A DNA stretch of 39,860 nucleotides from CAYJLC01 sp044426355 (GTDB lineage: Bacteria; Bacillota; Clostridia; Oscillospirales; Butyricicoccaceae). The stretch lies in the NCBI GenBank assembly GCA_044426355.1, contig JAWXUO010000011.1, positions 1-39,860 of the forward strand, in the 5' to 3' direction. Under the pieces are notes generated by a model, which was not told the origin of the DNA, did no database searches, and saw only the letters and a program-made list of their open reading frames with translations. Both the position numbers and the translations under genes were made by a program. This document shows positions 16,737-25,598 of the stretch, piece after piece. Within the stretch, counting starts at the first letter, position 1, and each line of letters starts with the position of its first letter.

Positions 16737-18866
16737 TTATTTATTCGCCTCTTTCATCGTTAGTGCTATACGTTTTTTAGGTACATCAACAGACATTACC
16801 CAAACTTTTACAACATCACCCACTTTTAATACTTCTGATGGGTGTTTTATATATCTATCTGTTATTTGCGATATATGAACTAATCCATCTTGGTGAACTG
16901 CAATATCTACAAATACACCGAAATCTATAACATTTCTTACAGTACCCATAAGCTCCATACCTGGTTTTAGGTCTTTCATGTCTAGTATATCTGTTCTTAA
17001 AACTGGTTGTTCACCTTCTGCACGTATATCACGTCCTGGTTTTGCAAGTTCTGCAATAATATCTTCGAGAGTTGGTCTACCAACTTCTATTTCGGCACAT
17101 AATTTGTCAATTCCATACGCATTACATTTTTCTTCTATCGTAGAAAAATCTGTTTCTTTTTTATATCCCAAAATTTCTAATAATTTATTAGCTATATCGT
17201 AGCTTTCTGGGTGAACCGATGTGTTATCTAAAAGATTTTTACTGTCTGCAACTCGTAAAAAACCTGCACACTGTAGATATGCTTTAGGTCCTAATTTTGC
17301 TACTTTTAACAGTTCTTTTCTTGATTTAAACTGACCGTTTTCTTCACGATAAGTAACAACATTTTTTGCAACTGCCGAAGATAACCCTGCAATATAAGTT
17401 AAAAGTGGTGCTGAAGCCGTGTTTAAATCGACACCTACTTTATTTACGCAGTCTTCTACAGTGTTCGTTAAAACTTCCGAAAGTCTGGCTTGTGGCATAT
17501 CATGTTGATATTGTCCTACACCAATGCTTTTAGGGTCAATTTTTACAAGTTCTGCTAAAGGGTCTTGAAGTCTTCTTGCAATAGATACAGCCGAACGAAG
17601 TGCTACATCATAATCAGGAAATTCTTCTGCCCCAAGTTTTGACGCAGAATATACAGAAGCTCCTGCCTCGTTTACCATCATATATGCTAAATTTTCTTTT
17701 TTTATAACTTTTATAGTATCAACAGTGAAAATTTCTGCTTCTTTTGATGCTGTTCCGTTACCTACTGCAATAATTTCTACATCATGTTTTTTTACAAGGT
17801 CGATTATTGTTTTTCTTGCAACTTCGACTTTGTCATGTGGCATTGTGCAATAAATTACATTTGTTGCTAGTACTTTCCCCGTTTTGTCACAAACTGCAAT
17901 TTTACAGCCTGTTCTATATGCAGGGTCGATAGCAAGACAAGTTTTATCTTTTATCGGAGCTTGCATTAATAGTCCAACTAAGTTTACACCAAAAACAGAA
18001 ATTGCTTGTTCAGATGCTCTTTCTGTTAAACCTGAACGAATTTCTCTTTCTATAGATGGAAAAATAAGACGTGAAAAACTATCCTCACAAATTTCTGCCA
18101 TTAAAGGACGAATTAAATCGCAAGTTATATATAAATTATAGATTAAATGTATTGCTAAAGTATCTGTAGACGCAAGTTTAACTTTTAAAAAGCCCTCTTT
18201 TTCACCACGATTTATAGCTAAAATTCTGTGATTTTGAATTTTTGCTACAGGTTCGCTGTATTCATAATACATTTCATATACAGAAGTTTCATCTTTTGCT
18301 TTTTTTGTATCTATAATACCGTGTTTTGTGTAGTAATTCTTTAATTTCTCACGAACTAATGGGTCGTCTGAAATAACCTCTGCTAAAATATCGCAAGCAC
18401 CTTTTAATGCATCATCTACAGTCAAAACTTCTTCTGTAATAAAATTTTCTGCCTCTTTTTTAATATCTTCTAAAGATGTTTGTTGCTCAAGTATTATTTT
18501 AGATAAAGGTTCTAATCCTTTTGCTACAGCCACCGTTGCACGAGTTTTTCTTTTATCTTTATATGGTCTGTATAAATCTTCTACACGAGCTAAAGTTTTT
18601 GCTTCATTTATATTTGCAAGAAGTTCGTCTGTCATTTTATCTTTTTCTGTGATAGAATTTATAACTTCTTCTTTTCTTTTTTCTAAATTTCTTAAATAAT
18701 TTAATCTATCTGCGATTTCACGGATAATTTGGTCGTCCATAGTTCCGTGCATTTCTTTTCTATATCTTGCGATAAAAGGAACTGTCATTCCCTCATCTAG
18801 CAAATTTATAATATTTTCTACATAAGATTCCTTTACAGAAAATTCTTGTGCTAATATACTTTTCAT
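16737..18866 (-). CDS. tex: Tex-family RNA-binding transcription protein
   Basis: A 709-residue Tex/YhgF protein of standard length. Domains in order: N-terminal helical region (about 1-190, with VPFIARYRKEMHGTMDDQII), YqgF/RNase H-like domain (about 310-430, with AIDPAYRTGCKIAV), helix-hairpin-helix pair (about 480-550) and a C-terminal S1 domain (about 635-705, with GTVRNVIDFGVFVDIAVHQD). Tex binds nucleic acid and affects transcription and stress tolerance. GGAGGAG directly precedes the ATG. The gene follows the WecC-like gene by 12 bases and leads into the symporter. Confidence 0.95.
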   Translation of the reverse strand: MKSILAQEFSVKESYVENIINLLDEGMTVPFIARYRKEMHGTMDDQIIREIADRLNYLRNLEKRKEEVINSITEKDKMTDELLANINEAKTLARVEDLYRPYKDKRKTRATVAVAKGLEPLSKIILEQQTSLEDIKKEAENFITEEVLTVDDALKGACDILAEVISDDPLVREKLKNYYTKHGIIDTKKAKDETSVYEMYYEYSEPVAKIQNHRILAINRGEKEGFLKVKLASTDTLAIHLIYNLYITCDLIRPLMAEICEDSFSRLIFPSIEREIRSGLTERASEQAISVFGVNLVGLLMQAPIKDKTCLAIDPAYRTGCKIAVCDKTGKVLATNVIYCTMPHDKVEVARKTIIDLVKKHDVEIIAVGNGTASKEAEIFTVDTIKVIKKENLAYMMVNEAGASVYSASKLGAEEFPDYDVALRSAVSIARRLQDPLAELVKIDPKSIGVGQYQHDMPQARLSEVLTNTVEDCVNKVGVDLNTASAPLLTYIAGLSSAVAKNVVTYREENGQFKSRKELLKVAKLGPKAYLQCAGFLRVADSKNLLDNTSVHPESYDIANKLLEILGYKKETDFSTIEEKCNAYGIDKLCAEIEVGRPTLEDIIAELAKPGRDIRAEGEQPVLRTDILDMKDLKPGMELMGTVRNVIDFGVFVDIAVHQDGLVHISQITDRYIKHPSEVLKVGDVVKVWVMSVDVPKKRIALTMKEANK

Positions 18867-18878
18867 ATCTCCTCCTTT

Positions 18879-20072
18879 TTACATTATGCCAACGCAATCG
18901 TAAAATGGTTTCTCTTTTATTTTTTCTATATTTTCTTTAAAAATAGTGTGTCCTAGTGTAATAACTAAAAAATCAGCTTTTTTAATACATTCTTCAAAAG
19001 ATAAATTCGTAATATTTTCTAAGCTGTAGTCTACAAAAGGCTCGCATGCTACAAAATTTATACCCTTATCTTTTAAAATATTGCAAAGCTCGATAGATGG
19101 GCTTTCTCTCAAATCGTCTACATCTGGTTTATAAGACAACCCTAAAACACCAACAGTTTCACCTTTTTTAATATTTTTTTCTATTTTTTCTGCTACAAAC
19201 CGTGGTTTTGAAGAATTTCTCTCACGTGATGCTAAAATAAGTTTTGCCTCGCTTGGAAATAATTCATAGATAAACCACGGGTCAACTGCGATACAATGTC
19301 CACCTACACCTACACCAGGCGTTAAAATATTAACCCTTGGGTGGCAATTTGCAAGTTTTATTAGTTCAAAAACGTTTATATCCATTTTATCGCAAATTAC
19401 AGAAAGTTCGTTTGCAAATGCAATATTCACATCACGATATGTGTTTTCTGTAAGTTTGCACATTTCGGCTGTTAAGTCGTCTGTGATTAAACATTTTCCT
19501 TTTTCTAAAACTTTATCATAGATAGCTTTTGCTTTTTCGCTCGCTTTTTGACATCTACCACCGATAATTCTATCGTTATTTTTAAGTTCATACAACATAT
19601 TTCCAGGAATTACTCTTTCTGGACAATGTGCAACTAAAAATTTATCCGAGCTTATTTTAGAAGTTTTTTCTAAAACATCAGATAACATTTTTGTAGTATG
19701 AGGTGGGACTGTTGACTCAAGTATAACTAAATCCCCCTCTTTTAAAATTTCGGCTACAAGTTCTCCCGCTGATTTAACGAATGACAAATCGGCTTTGTGA
19801 TTTCCATCTTCGTCTTCATAAAAAGGCGTTGGAACTGCAATATAATAAACATCAGACTTTTCTAGAGTCGTTGTAAAAGATAGTTTCCCACCATCAAAAG
19901 TACGAGTAAATGCCTCTTGCAAGCCATTTTCTACTATGTGAATTTTTCCACCGTTTAGTGTTTTTACAACATCTTTTGATACATCAAACCCAGATACAGA
20001 AAATCCAGCATCAGCTAAAGTTATCGCTGTTGGTAGTCCGATATATCCAAGACCTAAAATCGATATTTTCAT
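18879..20072 (-). CDS. wecC: UDP-N-acetyl-D-mannosamine dehydrogenase (WecC-like)
   Basis: Oxidises a UDP-N-acetyl-hexosamine at C6 to the uronic acid, with 2 NAD+, for cell-wall or capsular polysaccharide. The 397 residues include the Rossmann motif GLGYIGLP (7-14), CPERVIPG (150-157), the central helix ending Lys206 to Asn210 (CKLTENTYRD) and the catalytic Cys260 in GVGGHC. CPERVIPG and GGHCIAVDPWF are closer to WecC than to UDP-glucose dehydrogenase. AAGGAG just after the metK stop shows translational coupling. No epimerase (WecB) or glycosyltransferase is nearby, so it is an orphan in a housekeeping operon. The exact UDP-sugar is inferred. Confidence 0.85.
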   Translation of the reverse strand: MKISILGLGYIGLPTAITLADAGFSVSGFDVSKDVVKTLNGGKIHIVENGLQEAFTRTFDGGKLSFTTTLEKSDVYYIAVPTPFYEDEDGNHKADLSFVKSAGELVAEILKEGDLVILESTVPPHTTKMLSDVLEKTSKISSDKFLVAHCPERVIPGNMLYELKNNDRIIGGRCQKASEKAKAIYDKVLEKGKCLITDDLTAEMCKLTENTYRDVNIAFANELSVICDKMDINVFELIKLANCHPRVNILTPGVGVGGHCIAVDPWFIYELFPSEAKLILASRERNSSKPRFVAEKIEKNIKKGETVGVLGLSYKPDVDDLRESPSIELCNILKDKGINFVACEPFVDYSLENITNLSFEECIKKADFLVITLGHTIFKENIEKIKEKPFYDCVGIM

Positions 20073-20081
20073 ATTTTCTCC

Positions 20082-21266
20082 TTATTTTTTCAAAGCTTTT
20101 TTAAGTGCTTCTACCTTGTCTGTTTTTTCCCATGGTAAATCTAAATCACTTCTGCCAAAATGCCCATAAGTTGCAGTTTGTTTATAGATAGGGCGACGTA
20201 AATCTAAATCTTTTATGATAGATGCAGGACGCATGTCAAAAACTTCACGTACTGCTTTTTCTATTTCTTCTTGAGAAACTTTACCAGTTTCAAACATTTC
20301 TACAAAAATAGATACAGGTTGTGCAACACCAATTGCATAAGCAAGCTCAATTTCGCATTTTTCTGCAAGACCTGCTGATACAATGTTTTTTGCTATATAA
20401 CGAGCCATATAAGCACCAGAACGGTCTACTTTTGTAGGGTCTTTACCAGAGAAAGCACCCCCACCATGACGAGAGTATCCACCGTAAGTATCAACAATTA
20501 TTTTACGTCCTGTAAGTCCTGCATCTCCTTGTGGTCCACCAATTACAAAGCGTCCTGTAGGGTTAATATAATATTTTGTATTTTCGTCTACTAGTTCTTT
20601 TGGTAAAACTGCGTTTATAACGTGTTCTTTAATTTCTTTGCGTAGTTGTTCTAGTGTAATTTCTTCTGCATGTTGCGTTGAAATTACAACTGCGTCTATG
20701 CGTACTACTTTGTCGTTTTCGTCATACTCTACAGTAACTTGGCTTTTACCATCAGGGCGTAGCCATTTTAATTTTCCATTAACACGAACTTCTGTAAGTT
20801 TACGTGTAAGTTTATGAGCATAAGTTATTGGAGCTGGCATTAATTCTTCTGTTTCGTTACATGCAAAACCAAACATCATACCTTGGTCGCCTGCACCGAT
20901 TAAATCAGCTTCGTCTTTATCGTTTTCTTTAAACTCTTGAGATTGATTTACTCCCTGAGCAATATCAGGAGATTGCTCATCTACCGTTGTTAAAACAGCA
21001 CAAGTTTTAGCATCAAATCCCATCTCACCACTAGTATACCCAATTTCTTCAATTGTTTTTCTTGCAATAGATGGAATATCTATGTAACAATTTGTTGTAA
21101 TTTCGCCCATTATCATTACCATACCTGTAGTTGTGCAAGTTTCGCAAGCTACACGTGCGTTTGGGTCGTTTGTAAAAATAGCATCTAATACAGCATCTGA
21201 AATTTGGTCACACATTTTATCTGGGTGTCCACCCGTTACTGACTCTGATGTAAATAATTTATTCAT
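20082..21266 (-). CDS. metK: S-adenosylmethionine synthetase
   Basis: Makes SAM from methionine and ATP. The 394 residues contain GHPDKMCDQISDAVLD, the ATP/methionine motif GAGDQGMMFG and the P-loop-like GGGAFSGKDPTKVDRS, all intact. It is the first gene of the metK-wecC-tex-symporter run and is 9 bases from wecC. The promoter at 21299-21327 leaves a leader of only about 25 bases, so there is no SAM riboswitch in front, unlike many Firmicutes. SAM made here feeds the many methyltransferases in the window (PrmA, RsmI, RsmE, TrmN6, TrmB). Confidence 0.98.
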   Translation of the reverse strand: MNKLFTSESVTGGHPDKMCDQISDAVLDAIFTNDPNARVACETCTTTGMVMIMGEITTNCYIDIPSIARKTIEEIGYTSGEMGFDAKTCAVLTTVDEQSPDIAQGVNQSQEFKENDKDEADLIGAGDQGMMFGFACNETEELMPAPITYAHKLTRKLTEVRVNGKLKWLRPDGKSQVTVEYDENDKVVRIDAVVISTQHAEEITLEQLRKEIKEHVINAVLPKELVDENTKYYINPTGRFVIGGPQGDAGLTGRKIIVDTYGGYSRHGGGAFSGKDPTKVDRSGAYMARYIAKNIVSAGLAEKCEIELAYAIGVAQPVSIFVEMFETGKVSQEEIEKAVREVFDMRPASIIKDLDLRRPIYKQTATYGHFGRSDLDLPWEKTDKVEALKKALKK

Positions 21267-21298
21267 AATTTTGCCTCCTAATTTGTTTTCATTACAAC

Positions 21299-21327
21299 AT
21301 TATACCAAAATATCAAACAAAATGCAA
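21299..21327 (-). promoter_or_regulatory. metK operon promoter
   Basis: Minus strand: TTGCAT (21322-21327), 17-base spacer, TATAAT (21299-21304) with the TGG extension. Confidence 0.8.
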
Positions 21328-21388
21328 TTAAATTTGTAAAACTTTTTTTGTCTAATTTGTAAAAAAACAAGTATAATTTGCTATTTTA

Positions 21389-21397
21389 TGGTATAAT
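21389..21397 (+). promoter_or_regulatory. rnr promoter, extended -10
   Basis: TGGTATAAT with TATAAT at 21392-21397 and no clear -35. It is back to back with the metK promoter. Confidence 0.65.
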
Positions 21398-21436
21398 TAA
21401 ATAATTATACACTTAATAGATTTAAGGAGCTACTAA

Positions 21437-23551
21437 ATGAACCAAATTATTACAGATATTATACATGCATGCAGTACCCCAAAAAAGCGTGAGGAACTAT
21501 ATCCTATTCTACCTCAATATAGCAAAAAGAAAATTAAAGATGCTTTTGAATTAGCTATAAAAAGAAAATTAATTTTACCATATAAAGCAAAAACTTATGC
21601 CAGCCGTGACTTTTTCAATGTAATAGAGGCGACTTTTCTTTCTACAAAGACAGGCTTTGCTTTTGCAGAACCTATAGTGGCACTAAAAAGTGGACGTGAT
21701 GTTTTTATTCCAGAGGGCAAACGAAAAAACGCATGGCACGGAGATACAGTTTTAATCAAGCTCTTGCCTACTAGACGAAAAAAAGATAAAAAAGGCGTTC
21801 GTCAAGAGGGCGAAGTTTTAAAAATTTTAAAAAGAGATGACAGCCCGATAGTAGGTGTTCTATCTAGTAATGACAACGGCGAATTTTTTGTAAATCCTGC
21901 ACGTACTACTATTCCACCAATCAAAATTCTTGAAAAAAACTTAAATTCTGCTAAAATCTCAGATAAAGTAGCTGTTAAAATTCGTTTTGAAAAAGTTTAC
22001 AAAGATTCTCCTGAGGGAATTATTACTGAAGTTTTTGGTAGTTCAGACACCTTGCAAGCAAGCGAAAGTGCAATTTTGCATTTACATGGAATAAACAAAA
22101 ATTTTCCACCACTTGTAGACGTTCAAACAAAAGGTGTTTCTGTTGATATAACCGAGGAAATGTTTGGCAAACGTCTAAACCTTTGCGATAAAATGATTTT
22201 TACTATTGATGGTGACTTGTCTAAAGATTTTGACGATGCTGTTTCGCTAGAAGAACTTGGCGACGGAACTTTTCTTCTTGGGGTGCATATAGCAGATGTT
22301 TCTCACTATGTAACAGAGGGTAGTCCACTTGATTTAGAGGCTTTTGACCGAGGCACTTCTGTATATTTTGCAAATCAAGTTGTTCCTATGCTCCCATTTG
22401 AGCTTTCAAACGGAATTTGTAGTCTAAATCCTCTTGAAAAACGCTTTACAATGTCTGCTTTTATCACGCTAGATAAAAATTTCGATGTTCTAAGCACTTC
22501 TTTTCACAAAAGTGTTATAATTTCTAAGCACCGACTAACATATAATAAAGTAAACGCTTTGCTTGATGGCGACGCAGATTTATGCGAGCAATACGCAGAT
22601 ATTATCGACATTCTAGTTAAAATGAATAAAATTGCAAAAAAACTAGAGCAAAAAAGATTTACTCGTGGTGCTTTAGACCTTAATTTACCAGAAAGCTATA
22701 TTATTACAGACGAAAACAACCAACCTATTGATATTAAACTTCGCACTCGTGGCGACTCAGAAAAATTAATAGAACAATTTATGGTGCTTGCAAACGAATG
22801 TGTTGCAGAATATATGTTTAAAAGCGAAATTCCTGCTGTTTATCGTGTGCATGACACACCAAATATTGAAAAACTTGAATTTTTTGCAGAAACTGCTCGT
22901 TCTTTTGGCTATAAAATACTAGATGATGAATTAACAAACCCTGTTGCACTTCAATCAGTCTTAAACAAAAGTACTAACACGCCACACCACAAAGTTTTAA
23001 GCACTATGCTACTTCGCTCTCTTGCTCGTGCAAGATATGACGAAAATTGTACTGGTCACAACGGACTTTCAAGCGAATTTTACTTGCATTTCACGTCACC
23101 TATAAGACGTTACCCAGACCTTGTTGTTCATAGAATGCTTGCTAAAAAAATCGAAAATGAAACTATCACTGCTGAAGATAAAAATTTCGTCGAGCTTTCT
23201 TCTATCCAGTCTACAGACCGTGAAAAACACGCAGACGATGCCTCTCGAGATATAGAAAAGCTATATCTTGCAAAATATATGTCGCAGTTTATAGGTAGTG
23301 ATTTCGAAGCTGTTGTATCTGGTGTTCAGCACTACGGTATTTTCGTAGAACTTGAAAACGGAGTAGAGGGACTTATTCGCATAGAAGATTTTCCAAAAGA
23401 CGATTATTTCTTTGATGAAAAAAATGTAAATTTAGTTGGCAAAAATAGTAAAATAGTGTATAATATAGGAATGAATGTTTCTGTTACACTGGTAAATTCT
23501 TCTTTTGTTAACGGACGCATAGATTTTACTTTTAAAAAAACGAGTGAATAA
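21437..23551 (+). CDS. rnr: Ribonuclease R
   Basis: A processive 3'-to-5' exoribonuclease for structured RNA, used in mRNA and rRNA decay and often in trans-translation. The 704 residues show N-terminal winged-helix and cold-shock domains (about 1-200), the RNB catalytic domain (about 235-580) with DGDLSKDFDDA (catalytic Asp258, 264, 266 and 267), and a C-terminal S1 domain (about 617-700, VVSGVQHYGIFVELENGVEG). The Lys-rich tail of some RNase R proteins is absent. AAGGAG lies before the ATG. Only 9 bases separate it from the downstream lipoprotein gene. SmpB and SecG, frequent partners, are not nearby. Confidence 0.95.
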   Translation: MNQIITDIIHACSTPKKREELYPILPQYSKKKIKDAFELAIKRKLILPYKAKTYASRDFFNVIEATFLSTKTGFAFAEPIVALKSGRDVFIPEGKRKNAWHGDTVLIKLLPTRRKKDKKGVRQEGEVLKILKRDDSPIVGVLSSNDNGEFFVNPARTTIPPIKILEKNLNSAKISDKVAVKIRFEKVYKDSPEGIITEVFGSSDTLQASESAILHLHGINKNFPPLVDVQTKGVSVDITEEMFGKRLNLCDKMIFTIDGDLSKDFDDAVSLEELGDGTFLLGVHIADVSHYVTEGSPLDLEAFDRGTSVYFANQVVPMLPFELSNGICSLNPLEKRFTMSAFITLDKNFDVLSTSFHKSVIISKHRLTYNKVNALLDGDADLCEQYADIIDILVKMNKIAKKLEQKRFTRGALDLNLPESYIITDENNQPIDIKLRTRGDSEKLIEQFMVLANECVAEYMFKSEIPAVYRVHDTPNIEKLEFFAETARSFGYKILDDELTNPVALQSVLNKSTNTPHHKVLSTMLLRSLARARYDENCTGHNGLSSEFYLHFTSPIRRYPDLVVHRMLAKKIENETITAEDKNFVELSSIQSTDREKHADDASRDIEKLYLAKYMSQFIGSDFEAVVSGVQHYGIFVELENGVEGLIRIEDFPKDDYFFDEKNVNLVGKNSKIVYNIGMNVSVTLVNSSFVNGRIDFTFKKTSE

Positions 23552-23560
23552 GGGGGTTTT

Positions 23561-25294
23561 ATGAAAAGGTTATTTCTCGTGTTATCAATACTTTTATTAA
23601 CAGGCTGTGGAAAAGAAGCAGAGGCTGATATTCCCTCGCTTTCTGTAGACCAATTCACAACAGAAGTTGTTATTATAAATCCATATAGCGAAGAAAATTT
23701 ATTTTTTGCAGGCGAAAATTACAATTATTACCTTGTGTACTCAAACCAACCTGCAAGCAATAACTCTACCACAACTACCTTTTCTGTCCATATCGAAAGT
23801 TACAACCTTGATACTGGCGAATGTAAAGTTATAAGTTCAGCTTATGAAAATATTTTTTTCAACGAACAATTTCAAGAACAAAACAAAGTTTTCTATTCTA
23901 CTGAAACTTTCACTCAAAATTCTGAAATTATCCAAGGTTCTTTGTTTTGCCTAGACAAAAAAGCACAGACTTTCGCACCAGTTTTATCTAAAGATACGAT
24001 TTACTTAGCAAATAACGAAAATTCTGCTTATTTTTTCGACTTTTCTAGTGTTCCATCATTAGTAAGCCTTGATTTAGTCACTTTGCAAAGCAAATATTTG
24101 CTTGATTTACCAGATATTGTTTTAGAGTCTGGCTGTATTATTGACGGCGAAATTATAGATAATGTTTTATATATTCGTTCTTCTGTATACGACATAACAA
24201 TTAGCGAAATTTTGTATTCCATAATGGATACAACCTACACTTTATCTAAGAACTACAAAAAAATTAATTTTTTCAAGACTTACGAAACTTTTATAGCATA
24301 TAACCCCGAAACTTATGAAATTTATTCTGTGTCCGATGTTCTTTTCGACTCATATAAAAATGGTATACTTTATAGTTCTACAGAATTTGTTGATAATGAT
24401 AAAATTATAATTCGTGCTTACAATGCACAAGAATTATCCCCAGTTTTTGCAGGTGCAGATTATATCACAGAATACGCAAATGCTCTTTTAGAAGAACATC
24501 TATACAGTGCAAGTTTTGGTAGCCTTAGCTACAGCGACTATGCAATTTCTAACTACAGCCGAGTAGATGATGATAATGGTTTTACAACTTTTACCTATAA
24601 TTATTTATACAAACCTACAAGTCGTTACTCTACAATTTTAAATGATTATACGCAAAGTTCCACTGCTTTAGATTATCAAAATGGTACTTTTACTCTTACA
24701 GCTTACTATCTTGTAAATTCTTACGTTATAGATTTTTCACACGATAATGTTTCAGCTTATGATAATTTATCTGATAACAAAGTTGTAACTTTATATAAAG
24801 ACGGCGACATAATTTTTGAATCTGAGAGAAATTTAGAATCTGGTAGTACTAACGAAACATATTCCAAAGGCGAACATATCTACAGCTATAATTCTATAAC
24901 GCACGAAGCTACAGACATTGCTCACACTTTATATAATTCGTTCTTTTTAAACATTATAGATAATAAACTTTTTTTAACAAGTACAGAAGCACCATCTTTC
25001 CATGGTTACAACTGCCATCAAATTTCTTATATAGATTTAGCCGATAATTCTTTCAAAACACTTTCGCCTACAGTTTCTATTTTTGCTATAAAAAATAATC
25101 TTGCATATTATTTAGATTCAACTAATATGATAGGCGTTTTTGATTTTACCGATTTAAGCTTTACAACCCTAGAAACTTTCGAAAAAAATGGAGATTTTAT
25201 AAACGGAGCAGTAGGATACATCAAAGATGACTGTTTATATGTAAAAATATCGAATACATCATCTGATTATCAAGAAATATCTCTTAAAAATTAA
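23561..25294 (+). CDS. Lipoprotein of unknown function
   Basis: A 577-residue protein with a clear lipoprotein signal (MKRLFLVLSILLLTGC, lipobox LLTGC, Cys16), so it should be tethered to the outer face of the membrane. The mature part is rich in Tyr, Asn, Ser, Thr and Asp, with recurring strands of the type 'cLDkka..f.pvls.dtiYlann', which could fold as a beta-propeller. I see no catalytic motif and do not recognise a family. AAGGGGG precedes the ATG. It follows rnr by 9 bases, with a strong terminator after it, so the two are probably co-transcribed; a functional link is not evident. Confidence 0.85.
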   Translation: MKRLFLVLSILLLTGCGKEAEADIPSLSVDQFTTEVVIINPYSEENLFFAGENYNYYLVYSNQPASNNSTTTTFSVHIESYNLDTGECKVISSAYENIFFNEQFQEQNKVFYSTETFTQNSEIIQGSLFCLDKKAQTFAPVLSKDTIYLANNENSAYFFDFSSVPSLVSLDLVTLQSKYLLDLPDIVLESGCIIDGEIIDNVLYIRSSVYDITISEILYSIMDTTYTLSKNYKKINFFKTYETFIAYNPETYEIYSVSDVLFDSYKNGILYSSTEFVDNDKIIIRAYNAQELSPVFAGADYITEYANALLEEHLYSASFGSLSYSDYAISNYSRVDDDNGFTTFTYNYLYKPTSRYSTILNDYTQSSTALDYQNGTFTLTAYYLVNSYVIDFSHDNVSAYDNLSDNKVVTLYKDGDIIFESERNLESGSTNETYSKGEHIYSYNSITHEATDIAHTLYNSFFLNIIDNKLFLTSTEAPSFHGYNCHQISYIDLADNSFKTLSPTVSIFAIKNNLAYYLDSTNMIGVFDFTDLSFTTLETFEKNGDFINGAVGYIKDDCLYVKISNTSSDYQEISLKN

Positions 25295-25307
25295 TATTGT
25301 AAAAATA

Positions 25308-25336
25308 AAAAGCACTGATTTATTTCAGTGCTTTTA
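25308..25336 (+). terminator. Terminator of the rnr-lipoprotein unit
   Basis: AAAAGCACTGA pairs with TCAGTGCTTTT, followed by a T-rich tract. The gap 25295-25598 contains this hairpin, the minus-strand terminator at 25417-25456 and the hairpin row at 25479-25572, but no gene. Confidence 0.9.
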
Positions 25337-25416
25337 GCTTTTATTAAATGTTAATATCATAAATGCACTCATGGTAGAAATTTTAATCAAAACAACAAAA
25401 CATTACAGATTTTTTT

Positions 25417-25456
25417 CGTAAAAAATAAGACTGCCAAAAATACTTTTTCGACAGTC
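25417..25456 (-). terminator. Terminator downstream of the UPF0371 gene
   Basis: On the minus strand GACTGTCGAAAAA pairs imperfectly with TTTTTGGCAGTC, followed by TTATTTTTTA. It lies about 140 bases past the stop codon, beyond the hairpin row. It may also work on the plus strand. Confidence 0.7.
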
Positions 25457-25478
25457 TTTATTATATTTTTGTCAAACT

Positions 25479-25572
25479 AGCGAATTTCATTCGTTACTTT
25501 AAATATATTTTCGCTACTTCGGTAGGATTTAAGACTTTCAGTCTTAAATATCTCGGCCACTTTACGTGGACG
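25479..25572 (-). repeat. Row of four short hairpins in the 3' region of the UPF0371 gene
   Basis: Four separate palindromes lie within 94 bases. They are AGCGAAT/ATTCGTT (25479-25495), CTAC/GTAG (25514-25525), a perfect 10-bp stem ATTTAAGACT/AGTCTTAAAT (25527-25549) and CCAC/GTGG (25557-25569, extended by CG/CG). Loops are 3-5 bases: on the plus strand TTC, TTCG, TTC and TTTAC, on the minus strand GAA, CGAA, GAA and GTAAA. No frame is open through it. It would sit in the 3' UTR of the minus-strand gene. The function is unknown. Confidence 0.55.
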
Positions 25573-25598
25573 TTTTACATGTTTTTGATTTTATTGTT

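Noticed and set aside
16737..21266. metK-wecC-tex-symporter run as a dedicated new pathway
   Set aside because: The genes have independent, well-known roles; close spacing alone does not show a shared pathway.
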